This document shows positions 36,300 through 50,266 of a stretch of DNA of 64,000 nucleotides, piece after piece; positions within the stretch are counted from its first letter, which is position 1, and each line of letters begins with the position of its first letter. The notes below the pieces were generated by a model. That model saw only the letters and a list, made by a program, of their open reading frames with translations. It had not been told where the DNA came from and did no database searches. The stretch covers positions 21,090,742 through 21,154,741 of the forward strand of contig NC_040017.1 in the NCBI RefSeq assembly GCF_000972845.2, in the 5' to 3' direction. The stretch is from Larimichthys crocea (taxonomy: Eukaryota > Chordata > Actinopteri > Sciaenidae). The translations under genes and the position numbers were made by a program.

Positions 36300-36830
36300 A
36301 AAAGAGGGCTTCCCCTCTTGCAACACTACCAACGATGGCCTCCAACATCCTGTACCCTCGGGCACTACACATGGCAGCATGACCAGGTCCCGAGGAAGCT
36401 GGCTGAAATACACAACAATCACCCCACAGCTGACAAACACCACATTGAGTTCGTCAGGCCTGGAGAGAGCACCAGATACACCATTTTAGAAAGCTTATCA
36501 AGACCTCTTTCTCCAGGCAGGGAATAAAACATGAAGGTCAACCTTGGTACTGCTGCCAAGACCAGTCTTCTCATCACCACAAGCATAAGATGTTGAAATA
36601 TTCAGAGCTGGCAGCTGGGCGCAGGGTGGCAGGTTTGACCAACATGGTCTACCCAGCAGAAGTAGGCTGTCAGAGATTTATCAACACATCAAGACCACGA
36701 CCACGTAAAGGGATGTACCGGGGTGAAACTCCAACAAAAGGCATCACAGAAGAATCAGAGAAAGGCAGCTAAGGAGGAAAGACAGGGACTGGGGTCCATC
36801 AAACAAGGAGGGAAGCTACAGGGAAAGGTC
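36300..36830 (+). pseudogene. Non-LTR retrotransposon remnant: C-terminal tail of a reverse-transcriptase ORF
   Basis: Four pieces in order match the conserved tail that follows the reverse-transcriptase domain in many animal non-LTR elements. SCNTTNDGLQH is near 36312-36345. CTLGHYTWQHDQVPRKLAEI follows in a second frame, near 36357-36415. KYSELAAGRR, then VYPAEVGCQRF, occur in a third frame near 36596-36685. RERQLRRKDRDWG lies near 36757-36795. In the family these correspond to the CxxxNxxLQHIL finger-like segment, the RYxWRHDxVLxxLA motif, the KYxELxxxCxxxGWxxxxxPVEVGCRGF motif and the closing Trp/Arg-rich helix. At least three frameshifts separate them, so the copy is dead. The polymerase domain itself is not visible; the copy is probably 5'-truncated, as is usual for such elements. 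Confidence 0.75.
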
Positions 36831-39800
36831 TGGGAAAGGTCTTTGTCTGGAGTTAAAGGAGTGAAAGATCAATGAACCGTGCTCCCCCTGCAGCTGACCT
36901 CATGGCAACGTGACGGGCAGAAATAACAGCCACCCATACAGTCCAGCTCATGAAAGCAGTTGGACCTCTTTCAAAAATAATTTAGTCCTACATTAATGGA
37001 TGATGTGCAGAACATCTGTCCAGATGTTTCATATTTTCCAAACCCAAACCACCACACACAGCAGCTCCTATTTAATATTGTATCGACCTGCTGCTCATGA
37101 GAAACTTGGAACAAAATCTGTTTGTTTCAAAACACAAACACATATTGGTGCCAGGTGACAGCAAGATATGAGAAAACAAGAAGAGAAAGTTCAAAGTAGG
37201 ATCACTCGGGGATGTAGTATTTAAATGAGGCTGGAGTGAAGGTACGACGCGGGAAGGTCTGCGTCTGTTTTGAAGTGTGACAGCATTTCACTGCCTACAC
37301 TTTGCTTCTAGCGACTCCTTTCAGGTTCAAGTGAACCTCTGCAGTCCTCCACCTGTCACAGGCACACTATTAGAAAAGACAATCATTAATTAAAGATTAA
37401 ATAAACTACCCATAGGAATATATTCAGTACAATGTGTATGCATATAAGCTGAGTTCACCTTGAGTAATACTTTAGTTATTTACCAGTTTTCTTTAAGGAT
37501 TTCATCATAACCTCTTTGAACATTTTGTTATACATAACATACAGCTGCACTGCACCGCAGTTCTCATCCTATTATTTATTTTGTTCCCTAATTTGAGCAG
37601 CAAATTAATTATGTGAATTAACGGTTGAATTAAGGGTTCTGCCCCATAAACGCAAAAACACAAGCACAGTCAGAAAATGTGAAATGTTCTATGAATAATG
37701 CAAAATGGAGGTATGCAGAGAGAAATGAGCCAACAACGCCTCTAATGTACGTACACATGGAACAAAATGTTAATGGAGAGGAAATGTTAGAGACACAATC
37801 ATTCACAATGCTTGGTATTTTCGTCTGCCTCACAAAGTTTACTATCCTCAGTGTCTTTGAGAGCTACGTTAAAGACGGGGTTGTGAGCACAGCAGCGTGT
37901 TGCATATAAAAATATATTCGCCCCCGTTGACTTTTTGTTCTTTATTTTTGCTTCAGTTGATTTTCCAAAAGCAACCAGTCTTTTTTTCTGTCAGGGACCA
38001 ACATCAAGTAACATTTTTATTGAATTAGAAAGTGAGAATGTACAAAGCCATGAACATATTAATGGCACAAGAATGATGTTTTCCTTTCAAAATGGTTGTT
38101 TCCTGCTGACATGATGTTGATGTATTTTTCCTGCTACATTCATTGACTCATGGCAGTGCGCCATGCCTGAATTTTCAATGATCCACCGGTCCTCTGTGTA
38201 TAATTTTGCTGCATTTATCATTATTTGCCAGAAGTCATTCTGTCACACAAATGGCAAAGTCAATGACATTGTTTCCTGTTTTCTGCTCTCTCGATACCAG
38301 CTTAACATTTCCTGCATGTGCATCACAATGGATTTGTTAGATGGCAGCGGGAGGCTTTTATGGTGAAGTCACCTCAGAACAATGCCACCGAGGTTTGCTG
38401 ATGTTGAAATGAGACAATTACGTCTCTGACAAAGCGAAGGTGGATCAGAGCACAATAAGGACTGATGTTATCTTAAGAGCAATGATAGCAGCTGCAGGAG
38501 TTTTGACTTTGGTTTGTGAGCTAAAAGAGGAATAAAACAGAACCGTGCAAGTGATGTTAGATGTCCCGTGGCCATTTAGATGTTGGGGCTCTGTTCTCTG
38601 CTGCTCACAGCAGCCAAGCACTGTTTGTATGATCTATATCTGCACATAACACCAATAATCCTACATTTCGAGCTGCGTCTGGTACAGTGTTAAAATCTAA
38701 CTGAAGCTACTCAGCAGGTGTTTACATGCATACAATCTATTTTTTCAATTATTATCAATCATGCTTTGCAGCCATGATATCTGCTTCACAATAATTGTTA
38801 AATTAAATGGATAAAAAAAAAAAAATCCTGTGGTTACATAATTAACATTTACCCCCCAAAAGATTAACTTGTGAATGCTTGTGCTACCATGATTAAATTA
38901 ATTCCATTTTGACTCAAACAACTAAACTGAAAGTGAACTACCTTCTTCCAAATGTTTGTGTCTATTCTGCAGGACGGGAGCCCATTTTTCAGTATGAAAG
39001 ACCGAACGGTTTTATAGGAAATATTGTTCTAACTACAGCCAAAGGACAAAGTGTGAAAAACGATAACAAATGTTGAAAAAACCTTTGCCAACACTGGTGT
39101 TGTTAGAACAAGTGAACCGAGGGCATGAATACATTTATGAATTGTTTATTCATTGTCTTTTTTCTTTTAGCGCGTCACAAGCAAATTTCAAAAATGCCCT
39201 TTCAAATTTAATCACAAACACATAGCGTCAACACAGACAGCTGCACAGTTGCGAAACAAATGACTGTGATACAAATTTCATCTCATGCTGATGTATAGCC
39301 TGGGAGTGTGGTCATTTAACGGTCTTTACAATTCCAGCACTCATTCGAGATTAATATTATATTACAGACAACAGTTTCCCAGATTAAAAATGTAGCCTGT
39401 CGTCCAAGATTCTGTCACAGCAGCCTTTTCCATCTTGTGCAATTTATTGTCTCGAGATGTCGTTTCAGCGTGCATGGCAGACGGCACTTGCTGATTTTTG
39501 GCTCATTTATATGTGCTATACATTCTGCCTTCTCTTTTTACGATTATTTATGTTTATACTTCTTATAACATCACAGTTACTCTATGCCTCTGTGCATTGT
39601 ATCCCATGGTCTGATGTAATAAAGTATAACTGCATTTGGGTACATGTACTTTAGACTAGTAGCTCCATTTTGTACTATGTTATACTCCAGCTACAGCTAC
39701 AACTTTAAAGACTATGCCTCTACTTTTATTTTTTCATTGCAGTATTGCAAGGTTGAAGATCTGTCACCACTGAATATATGCAGAGAGGCAAATATACCAA

Positions 39801-40000
39801 TCATGTTTGTCCTACATACAGTTTAACATATTTTTCACAGAACGTTGCACAGAACCGTTTTTCCCAGTTTTTACATCTGACTTTTAGATAAAGCAAGAAT
39901 ATTCCTGGATGTCACCTTTTTGATTTATAATGAGTGAATTTGTAGAGGAATAATCTGCTTTGGATGCGCTCGGGGCCGAGAGGAGAGCTGTATGACTGCA
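36831..40000. other. Non-coding DNA, no gene seen
   Basis: Contains an A13 tract near 38813-38825. The stretch 39560-39800 (ACTTTAGACTAGTAGCTCC, ATACTCCAGCTACAGCTACA) faintly recalls a dispersed fish repeat, but too weakly to call. Confidence 0.45.
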
Positions 40001-42950
40001 AATAAAACCATCTCCAGACTACGGAGCCGTCATTAATCAGACCCTTGGCTGGCAGTCTAATGCCTGTTGCTACGTTCCCTTCAGACCCCGTTGTTGGATA
40101 TTTGTTGATTGTCTGTAGCTGCTCTTCTCTCCTCATCCACTTTCTTCCCTGTCATTAATTAAAAGCATGTAGCGAATTTCAACTCACAGCTCTCTCTCAG
40201 AAATATGCAGACTAATTTTCCCATCGGGCTGTTTTTTTTTTCGGCTCGTCTCTTCTCGTTCGGGAAACTGCCTTTCTCTGTCAGTGACGAGAGCCAACAT
40301 GCCACAACATAACCCTGTTCTTTCACTTTGACTCTTTGACAGCATGACTGCATCTGCTGGATAACAAAATGGCTCTATTTAGTGATGATTAAGAGACTAA
40401 TTTGCCTTGTTGTGGTCATTATTTAAGCTGCATTCAACGCACACAGTCATCAATGGAGTTGCAGCCACTAAGTTTATGGGAAGTGTGACTTAGTATGCTG
40501 AAATGAGCGGTATATGACTGTGACAGTGTGTGGCGTTAGACAAGGGATGGCAAAGCCACAAGAAATAAAGTGGTTGAGTGGCTACTGCTGAAATATGTAG
40601 ATTATTCCAACATTTATCTGTTTTGTTATTGGGGGATGAAATGAAAGTGGAGCGCAAGAGCTACACCAGACCAGACATGTTGTACTGTACGTGGGCAACC
40701 TTAAAACAAACTGGATTCTTGGAATGAAAGTCTTCGATCATTTCATGTTCCTGCAAAACACGCCGCTGTATTCACCTCTGCCGAGCAGGCAGTTTGCTTT
40801 CATAAGACAACTGAAAGAACTCCCTGTCAGAGGAGTGCTCCATTAGTACTACACCCACACTGCTCTTTTTCTCAGACGTACAAGGTGTATCATTTATGGC
40901 TTCTGCGGTTGTTTGCATATGAAGCAGCTCTTGTGGAATCTGCAGAGGAAATTGTCAAAGATGATTGTTTGATTCCTCGTCGTCCCGGGCATTTTTAGCA
41001 CCGCTGACTGACTGCGGCGGCAGATATTCTTGAATGTGTGGCAGACACCAAGATGCCAACTTTCATCCCTTTATAGTTCCCTTCAGTGAGACGCTATATT
41101 GGCTGAGAACATATACAAACTCAGCCTGAAAGCCAATCTCATGGGGATTTGACCAGCAGAACATCCAGGCCACATATGCACGTTTTCTTTCTACTTAATG
41201 AGGCTTCACTTATTATTCTATGAAAAGGGATCTGCCTGGGTTTTCTTAAGTGTTTTAATTGATTCTGATAAGTGTGAGGACTTCTTATATGTTCAGCTAC
41301 ATTTGACACAGAAGCTGCGTTAGGAGCGTTAGGCATTCTTTCATGCTGTGTAGGTGCAATATTGTTGTGGGTGAGGATGTTTGCCCTCAGGTTGAGCATT
41401 AAAATCATCAAAACAAACACACAATACAGTGAAAGCTGGTCATTCTCCCAAAGTTTGGAGGGCATTGTGTGAAAAGATGTTTATGGTCTGGTGAAACCAT
41501 TCAGATTTCAAGGGAATGCTTAAGATTTATTATAAGTATTGAGTCCATTCAAACTACAGAGTCATTTATCAGGTATGAAAACTTACTGCAGCAGAAGTAG
41601 CAGCAGCAGAAGTAGCTCCAGCAGCCCAGCTATGAAGTAAATAAACTAACAAATTCACTTCAGTATGCTGTACAGGTCATCTCACAGGTCAGACAATACT
41701 ATGGTTTGAGAGCTTTGAATTCCTCGCATATTTTATTTTACTCTCAGTCCTCTCCCTTAATACACATGGCAGTTTCATGTAAAAAGGTTTTTAAATTGCA
41801 GGGTGAATTCTTTGCCTGAAATACTCTGGAGATGCTTGGGAATAAGTTCACCAGGCTGCCATCATGATTTATAAATTGAACTCAGAGGACTTTTTTGGCA
41901 TTAGTTGTTTTTGCTCGAGTAGGCTGAGGCGAGTCAGACAGATTCAGAGAATTAAGAAAACATGGATTAAAAGCCTTAAGTGGAAGTTTTAATGAAGACT
42001 GAATTAATACATCTATCTGTCTATCTGTTTTCTTTGCAGTAAATCTCTCTCAAATGTGTTTGAACTTAATAATTTGTCACTAATGTCAGTGAGATTTGTT
42101 TTGATATTGATTTATACTCTTTGACATTATAATTACAGACTGCCACATGCTTTCATTTGAAGATGAAAAGTATTTCTTTGCATTTTCAGTTGCAATGTTT
42201 GAATTCATGTCGACATTTTCCTGGACTCACTTGTTTGTCTGCAGGTTACTAAGGCCTTGATTTGATTATTAATGATCTGACACAAGCTATTCAGTTACTT
42301 AAAGCTTGCTTGTCTGGAGCTGTTATAATTTTAGACTTATATAAGCTTTGCCCCATTCATAAACTCATTTTCAGACATGATTGTAAAGATTCAGCAGAAA
42401 ATAAGTATTCACAGGTATCTCATATTCAAAACGTTATAATTAGATAAGATGCATTTCTCATAAGTTTTGAATCAACTTCTCCGCAGCAACACCAACAATA
42501 TGTTGTTATGAAACACCTTCTGTTGACTTGAAAAATAGCTTTGTAGTTTGTTGTTCGCCTCTTCACAGAGAATGCGGTCTCTGACAGTAGTTACAATGGA
42601 TTCCAGTACCAAGTTTCACTGTGGAAATAACTAACAAAGTGTCTTAGCCTTTCCTTGAATCAATCATGCAGCATAATCCGAGCACCAAAGAAACATATTT
42701 TCACTATATGTTGAACAAATAGACAGTGTCTGTCTTATATTTGCTTTGTCCTATAGCTCTATGCTGTAAGCACAACTTTCACAACTGTGTCATGGGACAT
42801 CACAATGTCATTGCACATGTAGTAGTAGTGTGATCCGTCAAAATGTTTTTTTCACCATGGCAGCCAACCGTGGCAACGTTTCTGATACTCGTGTTTTGGT
42901 CTATACAAGGATGTCAGTTTTATCAAGCTTAATGCTGTTGTGTGTCACAC
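40001..42950. other. Non-coding DNA, no gene seen
   Basis: A short AGCAGAAGT-rich tandem lies near 41587-41620. There are no exons. Confidence 0.5.
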
Positions 42951-42954
42951 TCCG

Positions 42955-43115
42955 CTTTTTAGATTCCGATATATCGGTAGGCCGATTTTATTGGCTGATA
43001 TTGACCAATCACAGATGTATCGGTATTGTATAGGTATAAGAAATATCTTGCCATCATCACAAATATTTGACAAACAGGTTTGAGGTTTTTTTGCTGCCTT
43101 GCAATGGCAGCTCCA
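42955..43115. repeat. Possible fragment of an old dispersed repeat
   Basis: GATATATCGGTAGGCCGATTT followed by TTGGCTGATATTGACCAATC and ATGTATCGGTATTG repeats an ATCGG/CCGAT theme that I associate with a decayed DNA-transposon family in fish. No termini are visible and the assignment is from memory only. Confidence 0.3.
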
Positions 43116-44178
43116 AAAATCCAGTATCCCTTTGCTCTATCATACAGTACACACACACACAAAGAATATGCATACTTGTACACAGTAAGCTTATTTTTGT
43201 AGCAGTGTGTTACATCTACTGTTCACCTTTAACCTTTCTCGTAAAGTCATATACAGTGAACGACACCAAAAAAGAACCCCTCTGAGATATTTTAGTAAAA
43301 GACAACAAATTGTACCTCCTCACAGCACACACTGATTGTGATTCATAGTTCATTACTGTCACCTGGCAGGACATGACAAACATTCTGCATCAGGCACTTA
43401 TGCAATAAACATGTCCAGACGGACAGATTTTGATTTTTATTCATTATTTTGAATGTGATGGCTCAAACTGAGTGAGAATTAAAAGAGTCCTCCAAATTGC
43501 CACTGAGAATCAAAACAGAAAACAGTTTTGTTTTCAGCGAGCCATGTGCAAGTGCAAAATGCATGTAGGTGCCAAAACCTGTGCAATTTTCTTGAATGAG
43601 ACTGAACTGAGAATGAACTGAAATCCCGAAAAACACACATGGACTTAATAGCAGTAAAGACCCACAATAGGCAGGACCTCGCCTAAGTGGAAAGCGGCTA
43701 TCATTTATACATCTGTGAGCTTTCTGCTATGACATATCAAAATGCCTGTTATGCATCCAGCCCATTGTTCAGAGATTTGATCTAATTGTTCTGAGAAAAA
43801 CAATCCTCATTCAAGAATTGAGCCAAAGTGATCCTGCCATGCTTGTAAATGGTGAGCTACATATGTCAAAGTGCTCTCCTCCTCCTCCAGCCATAAGGTT
43901 AACATAGTCTATCTTCCATCTACAATGAGAAATTACAGGTGAAGATACACAATCATTTGACATAGGTGACATTGAGACTGGGGAAAAGAGCCGCGACCCT
44001 CAATTACTTTTCACACTATTGTGAGTCTGGAGTCTATATTTAGTAATGTTCATATGATTATGTCGAAACCGTCATACCTATGAGTCCTTTCACTGTCACT
44101 TGGTGTAGTGAAGTCTTTGACGCAATCATAAAATGACCTTTACTGCTTCCATATCTGGTTTCGAGGGTACAGTGATGT
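43116..44178. other. Non-coding DNA, no gene seen
   Basis: There is a short (AC)n stretch near 43149-43160. No exons or other elements were recognised. Confidence 0.5.
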
Positions 44179-44453
44179 GGGGCGGCTGTGGCTCGGAGGT
44201 AGAGCGGGTCGTCCACTAATCCCCTTCAGTCTGAATGTCGTGTCTTTGGGCGAGATACTGAACCCCAAATTGCTCCAGAAGTCTGTGCCATCGGTGTGTG
44301 AACGTGTCTGAATGGTTAGCTCCTCAAACTGATGAACAGTTGGCACCTTGCATGGCAGCCAATGCCATCAGTGTGTGAATGAGATACGTGCTGTAAAGTG
44401 CTTTGAGTGGTCAGAAGACTAGAAAGGCGCCATATAAGTACAGTCCATTTACA
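44179..44453 (+). mobile_element. tRNA-derived SINE of a second family
   Basis: Starts GGGCGGCTGTGGCTCGGAGG with an A box (TGGCTCGGAGGTAGAGCGGG). The B-box segment after CCACTAATC is deleted. The body then follows the order of a common teleost SINE: TTGGGCGAGATACTGAACCC, CAAATTGCTCC, TTGGCACCTTGCATGGCAGC, GCCATCAGTGTGTGAATG, AAAGTGCTTTGAGTGGTC and AGAAAGGCGCCATATAAGTA. It ends at CAGTCCATTTAC. It is unrelated in its body to the SINEs at 20.2 and 21.9 kb. Loss of the B box means it could not be transcribed by pol III on its own. Confidence 0.8.
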
Positions 44454-46150
44454 AATCCAACTTATGTGCTTTAAAACCTCCCTCATTGTGCTCTTCTTTT
44501 ACATCTACAAAAGAAAAAAGTAATATTGTTTAAGCATTGTTTAATCTTAATTTATTACCATTAAAAGCAGCCCAGCATTTAAAAAGTGCCCAGCCGTGCT
44601 AGTGAGCAGCTGTATATGTTAGAATATCAAGAAAGTAACTGTAGGGTTTTCAAGCCACCGCTGAACTCCACATGTTCATGTCAAGTGTAGTATGCTTCAG
44701 GGCTTAGCTGATGTCTCTGTTAATTATTTTAACTCTAATGCTCAGGTCAGGCAGTTTAAAGCTTGTTCAGGCATCTCTTACTGCCCTGCACAAACTGTAG
44801 CAACATTTGACTAATTGAGCATTTAAACGACCAGATTGCTATTTCCGCATGTTTTATTTCATTTACTATACATCACATTTACTCTGCATTACTGCCAACC
44901 ATTTGGTTTTCCAAGCAAGTGCGAGCACGTTTAATTTCTTTCAAAGTGCAAAATAAATGAACAGATGCTTCAAGCTTTCTTGAGAATCCTTTGCTTTCGT
45001 CATATTTACTGTTCAGTTTTTGTCTGTCCCAGTATCACTGGATGGTTAATGAAAGAATAGGTTGATTCCAAAAATCTCCTTGCCCTGTGCTTGTTTGAAA
45101 CCCAATCTGAGAATTGAGTGTTGGCTTCCTAATATCTTGTAAATGAAAACATTCCTATCATTACATCCGTTCCTGTTAATAATTTGTACTTTTAATTATA
45201 TCTTGTGAAAAGCAGCAGCAGTTTCCAAGTTATTGAAGCAGTAGCAACGTGCTGAGAATTCACAATTCAAGTACGTATTTAGAAAAACTACTAAATTCAA
45301 CCCACAGGTGGAATGTTCTGTTGCATGGGAGTCATAAAATACATTATCAACTGTGAATCATAATGTAAATATATAATATACACTCATAAAACTTTATTTA
45401 CAGAGTATAATGTTCTGAGCTTTCCAAGATTTAGTATTCCATTTTTGTTATGATAAACTTGATGATATAAAGGTTTTACCTGACTATTCCCATGAGCACA
45501 GAGCACCGTTTTAGTCGGCTGAAAGCATCGAAGCGTTTTTGTACTTGAATATAAGTGCATGGTGTCTCTGGAGAAGTAAGTCAATGAATAGAGGAGCTTG
45601 CATTTTCTCCTTCTTTGACAGGAAAACAACTGAGAACATTGACCTGAACAAAGTCACAAAGTCCCAACCATGAAACTTTATAGTAATATTTATCACTGAA
45701 TTACTGTCCCTTCGTCATGTTTTAAACGTGTATGCTTTAGTTCTTTGTGCAAAGATTGGATATGAGAAAAATCGTGCAAAAATAATGAAGGAATGGACCT
45801 TCATGGAAAACCACATGTTTTCTTCCTACAACTATGCAGATGTGTGTTTGGACGCAGGAGATTGACAGATTATATTAGGCCTGTTCTCACTCACTAATTA
45901 TCCATCACCATGACAATTGTTTGCACAACTCTACCGATCCAAAACAAAATCCATCTGTTTAGAGTTTCATAATCTTTCAACTTTCTTTAACACGTTGAGA
46001 AGTGGTAGCTGTAACATCGATGTACTTGTTGGTCGTATTTGTACTGATAGTGGGAGCTGAAACTACACACTAAACACTATGTTGGTACATTATATTATTA
46101 TTATATTTGAATTTTAGCTCTAAAGCTGTAGTTTCCAATAAAGGACTGCA
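44454..46150. other. Non-coding DNA, no gene seen
   Basis: AT-rich sequence with no recognised exons or repeats. Confidence 0.5.
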
Positions 46151-47000
46151 GCGTGCTATTTAACAAATCATACTCCAGTGTACATTTACAAGGTTATGTA
46201 TTGAGGCTCTTACTGAACTGTGGATTAGGCACCGTGACAGGGGTCATGGTAAACCCCACCCATCTGGGTTGTCCATCTATGACAACCCACTGCTCTCTGA
46301 TTGCTGCTGCCGTCACAGGAGCATGCATCACACACTTGTCAAAGCGCCTCTCCTCCACCCACCCCCTTTCCGCTGAAAGTCAACACCACAGTCTCACCAC
46401 ACATATATTTACATGCTCACAGACACCATTACAAGACGTGCATGCACACAAGCACATGCGCACACATGCAGTGCACATACACAGACACCGTTCCTATTAT
46501 GGTGACAAATCCTGCCTGAGCTGGCTCCCATCTGTGAGTCATGGCATGGTGTCTTGTACAAGTCAAACTCCCCCGTCATCTGCCTTTCACAGATGGATCT
46601 GCAGGGTTTCCAAAGGCCGTGCCTGGTGGCCACGATTGCAGGACATTTTAGATTCAAACCTCCTGTGATCCCGATTGAAAACAGACCCAAATTTCCCAAG
46701 CTTTGAGGTGTAAAGTGGCAATTCTCCAACAATGGGGTCAATTTAATCATCGAGGCTTGACTGGGTTTAATCCATTAAACCACGAGTTCACCCCTACACC
46801 CCTTGGTTGGCTGAATCTCAACGCTGATCCCATTTTCCCTTTATACATATCCGTTCATTCACCCTGGCTCCTATTTGCCCCCATAATTGGATTAACTCCA
46901 GTGACACCAATCTGAAATCTCGCTTTAAACTCTGCAGGGTGAGTCTTATTTCACTGGTTATTCCCATAAGGGATAAAACTTGGCTTAGGTTCCATAATGA
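46151..47000 (+). other. Longer-than-average open frame and GC-richer patch, unassigned
   Basis: A 171-codon frame runs from 46153 to 46668 but has no recognisable domain. Its middle is a CA-rich low-complexity stretch (about 46436-46490) that opens frames by composition. The patch that follows is less AT-rich than its surroundings, and a CTGCAGGGTGAGT donor-like site lies near 46932-46944. I regard it as non-coding, possibly conserved regulatory DNA. Confidence 0.25.
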
Positions 47001-50000
47001 GATTACTCTCTCCAACCTAAATGTAAATTATGACAAAATGAAATAAATGATAAATAGCTTGGTGTATGCTCTTCTTGTTTTCTGCCAGCACGGTCAAGAT
47101 GCCTCCAGCAACATAAAAAAATAACTGACAAACCATGTTAATTAATGTGTCTGTTAGAATACGTAGAGGGCGCTGTCATAAATAATGGATGCTGTCAAGC
47201 AGAGATCAAATTCATTGGCTCCTGACACTGCCTCAACAACTCTGAGTGTGTGCAGCAAATTATGCTTTGTCTAGCTATTACTTATTTTCGATATAAAGAT
47301 CAAATAGGTTTACTCCACGCCTACATTTAGAACACAATACGCTCTCAGTTATTATCATTGAACCCACCAATAACTTTTGAAACACAGCTATTAAGCAAGC
47401 TTATTATCAAGCTCTTTTCCACTTCATAATAAAATCAACGTGGAACAATTGACCTTGGCGGAAAAAAACAACAAACCTTTTCATTCCTCTCTGCCTCATT
47501 CTCATGGCGCAACAAGACATTAGAAAGCTGTTTCGTTGCTCTGTCTCTCATTGCTCCCTGAGCCATTAACAATCAACAATAATTGTTTTTTTTTGTTTGT
47601 TTCTCCAACACCCTCGTCTCTTGTTCTCAGTGGTCAAAGGCAGCATAACACAAGGCCATCTATTTTGGATCTATGTAACTAAAACATGCAGAAATGTGCA
47701 CGCCTCCTGGTTAATGTGGGGATTCAATGAACTGTTAGTAACCACATTTGACCTCATTTATGTGAATGTGCCTTAAGGTTTTTCATTTGACTTAAAGATG
47801 TTTTTTCTTTCTTTCTTTCTTAAAAGGCGCTATGACACTACACTCCATATGCATATGGATTTTAGAAAATCTGCATTGTTGCCTGACAGACACATATTGT
47901 GCTGGCTATAAACGGCAATAAATTCTAATGCTCGACTGCACTTGATCTGACTGATAAAATGCATTCATACTGTGATTTAATTGTAGTCACCGCTCCTTTT
48001 TTTTTAACGCTCACACAAAATTTGCATAGAAATAATAAAATGTTGCACGAACCAGCACTAAAGATGTCAACAGTGTCGTTAAATTGAGTCATTATTCATT
48101 TCGAGTATATGTCAGTCTTATCTTACATTGTGACATGGTACAAAAAAGTAGGAAAATTTCAAGAGCTTTGTGAAGGGCAAAGTATATGCACAGTATATGG
48201 TAATTTTACATATGCAGCCATTTAACATGGAGACACAAATGTGAAAGAAAATTCAAAGTATAGTGCTCCAAAGAGAGGCATTGTTAACATGCCTCTGTTA
48301 TTTGGAATGACGGTAAGAGGTCTTTTGGTTACGTACGCGTAGAGAACATACGGTTCAGTCATGGCTTTACATAAGTCCTTCATCACAGAGCTGTAAGGAA
48401 TATATAATCAAGATGCAATGCTCTTTGGTGTAGTATTAATGTGTGCAATCGTGTGTTCTCATGTATAAGGGTGGTCTTTACAGTGGCTGAGAGAGCTCGG
48501 AGCACTGCAAATGAAGACAATACATGCTAATGCACCAAAGTACTTTCTTAGCACTTAGTGAGTGTAAAAATGTCCTTTGCTGTAATGAAATCTCCTTCGT
48601 AAAAAGCACCATTTATAGAGGCGTTGTAACGTTGTAATTAATGGCTTTATCAGTGGTTACTCATGCTTGATAGATCAGTTATATATCATCAATGAGAGCA
48701 ACTTTTGGGTTGCCAGATTCGTTTATGCAAGTCATTAGTAAATGGAAACAAACCATCAATTCTGCAGTTATAAGTGTTAAAGTAAAATTGCTGATGAAGG
48801 GACATGAGTTTCTTACTTTCTAACAAGCCATCACCAACAGTGTTCATAAATGTTAACACGTCGTTGATCAGGGCGTTTTACAATGCAATTCTGTAGCTTT
48901 GAATGTTAATGATTAGTTAATAAATGGATTGTTGCCCAGCTGTCCTGCAGCTACAAGAGATATGTGACAACCTGGCATCCTAAAAGTTGTTCTCAATAAT
49001 GGCCCCTTACTGATCTATAAAGCACCAGTAAATTATTCATTACCCAATGAATCAATAAACTCATTAGTTGCACTTTATAAAGGGTGACGAATTAGAAACT
49101 GGTCCAAACTATAAACTGTATTTATTTCAGACTTTCTCTTCATTCTATAAGTGAGCACTCTGCAGGCGAGCTGACTCCACCTGCACTCGAGGGCATAAGG
49201 GTTTGATTGACATTTCTTAGCAATTTCTTAGCAAACAGTCTGTTTGACTGCAGTCCTGTTTCATCGTGCCCTCTCTGCCTTTTGCTGCCTCTCCTCAAAA
49301 TCTGGTGGATGGTATTGAGAGCATTTGGCCAGTAATATCATTTACTCATGCAGACGCATGCTCATATTTCTCTTCCTTCTCCCTCAGCCTCTCTTCATTT
49401 CTATCAGGCACACCTTGTGTTGTTATCATGCCCTGAACTTGACCCATCTTTACATTTTATGGAGGAACTAAAATATAAAGGAGGACCTGTGTTGTTGCCC
49501 TCCACAAAATCATAATGTAGCAGAAGAATTTGGGAGGTTACAAATGTGTAAGATTTACTATTGTTATTTATTCACATTTTTGCTTATTTTAAATGCAAGA
49601 CCATGGAAAAAAGTTGAGTTGGACTCATATGGTGGCTGTATTTTTATAACCAGTGGGAATTTTTAGTTGATGAAATTATCACAATTGTGATGCATATTTC
49701 TGTGAATTTGTCACATAAATATTGTGTATTTACATGATAATGGGTTTTATACATGGGTGCATAAATGTTTTCCAGTTTTTAATATTGTTTAATGTTAAGT
49801 ATGTGAGGTAAAATTGATTGTTTAGCACATTAATGGTAATTCCCATTATGTGTTATCATTGAGTTAAGAGACTAAGCTCTAGTTATTTGTTACACATTTA
49901 TTTTTCTCCCCCATCCTTAGTACTGACCCCTCAAAGCAAACACAACTGGAGGTCTGTCTATACTCAAAGTACTTTAGAAACAGGATTACTGTCAAAAAAA

Positions 50001-50250
50001 CAAATTGGTTATTGTCTTTTCACAAAACCCTGCAGTAAACTGAGTTTTTTCTTTTTTGTGGCTTTTCCATCATAGCATTTCACAGTTTATCTTAATGGAA
50101 ATCATTTTTGCAGTGAACACCAGGAGAGGCTTGAGCTGCATATTGAATCCAGCACAAGATGAAGAGCAGAGAAATTAGATTGTACACACAATCCATACAG
50201 TAGAGAGGAGAGAAGATGCTTTAATATCGCACATGCAACAAAAAGAGCCT
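47001..50250. other. Non-coding DNA, no gene seen
   Basis: Contains a TTTC tetranucleotide tract near 47806-47821 and a T9 tract near 47586-47594. There are no exons or recognised elements. Confidence 0.5.
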
Positions 50251-50251
50251 C

Positions 50252-50266
50252 TGTGTGTGTGTGTGT
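50252..50266. repeat. Short (TG)n microsatellite
   Basis: About seven TG units. Confidence 0.8.

Noticed and set aside
46153..46668. 171-codon open frame
   Set aside because: It has no recognisable domain or splice context. Part of its length comes from CA-rich low-complexity sequence that is free of stops by composition.
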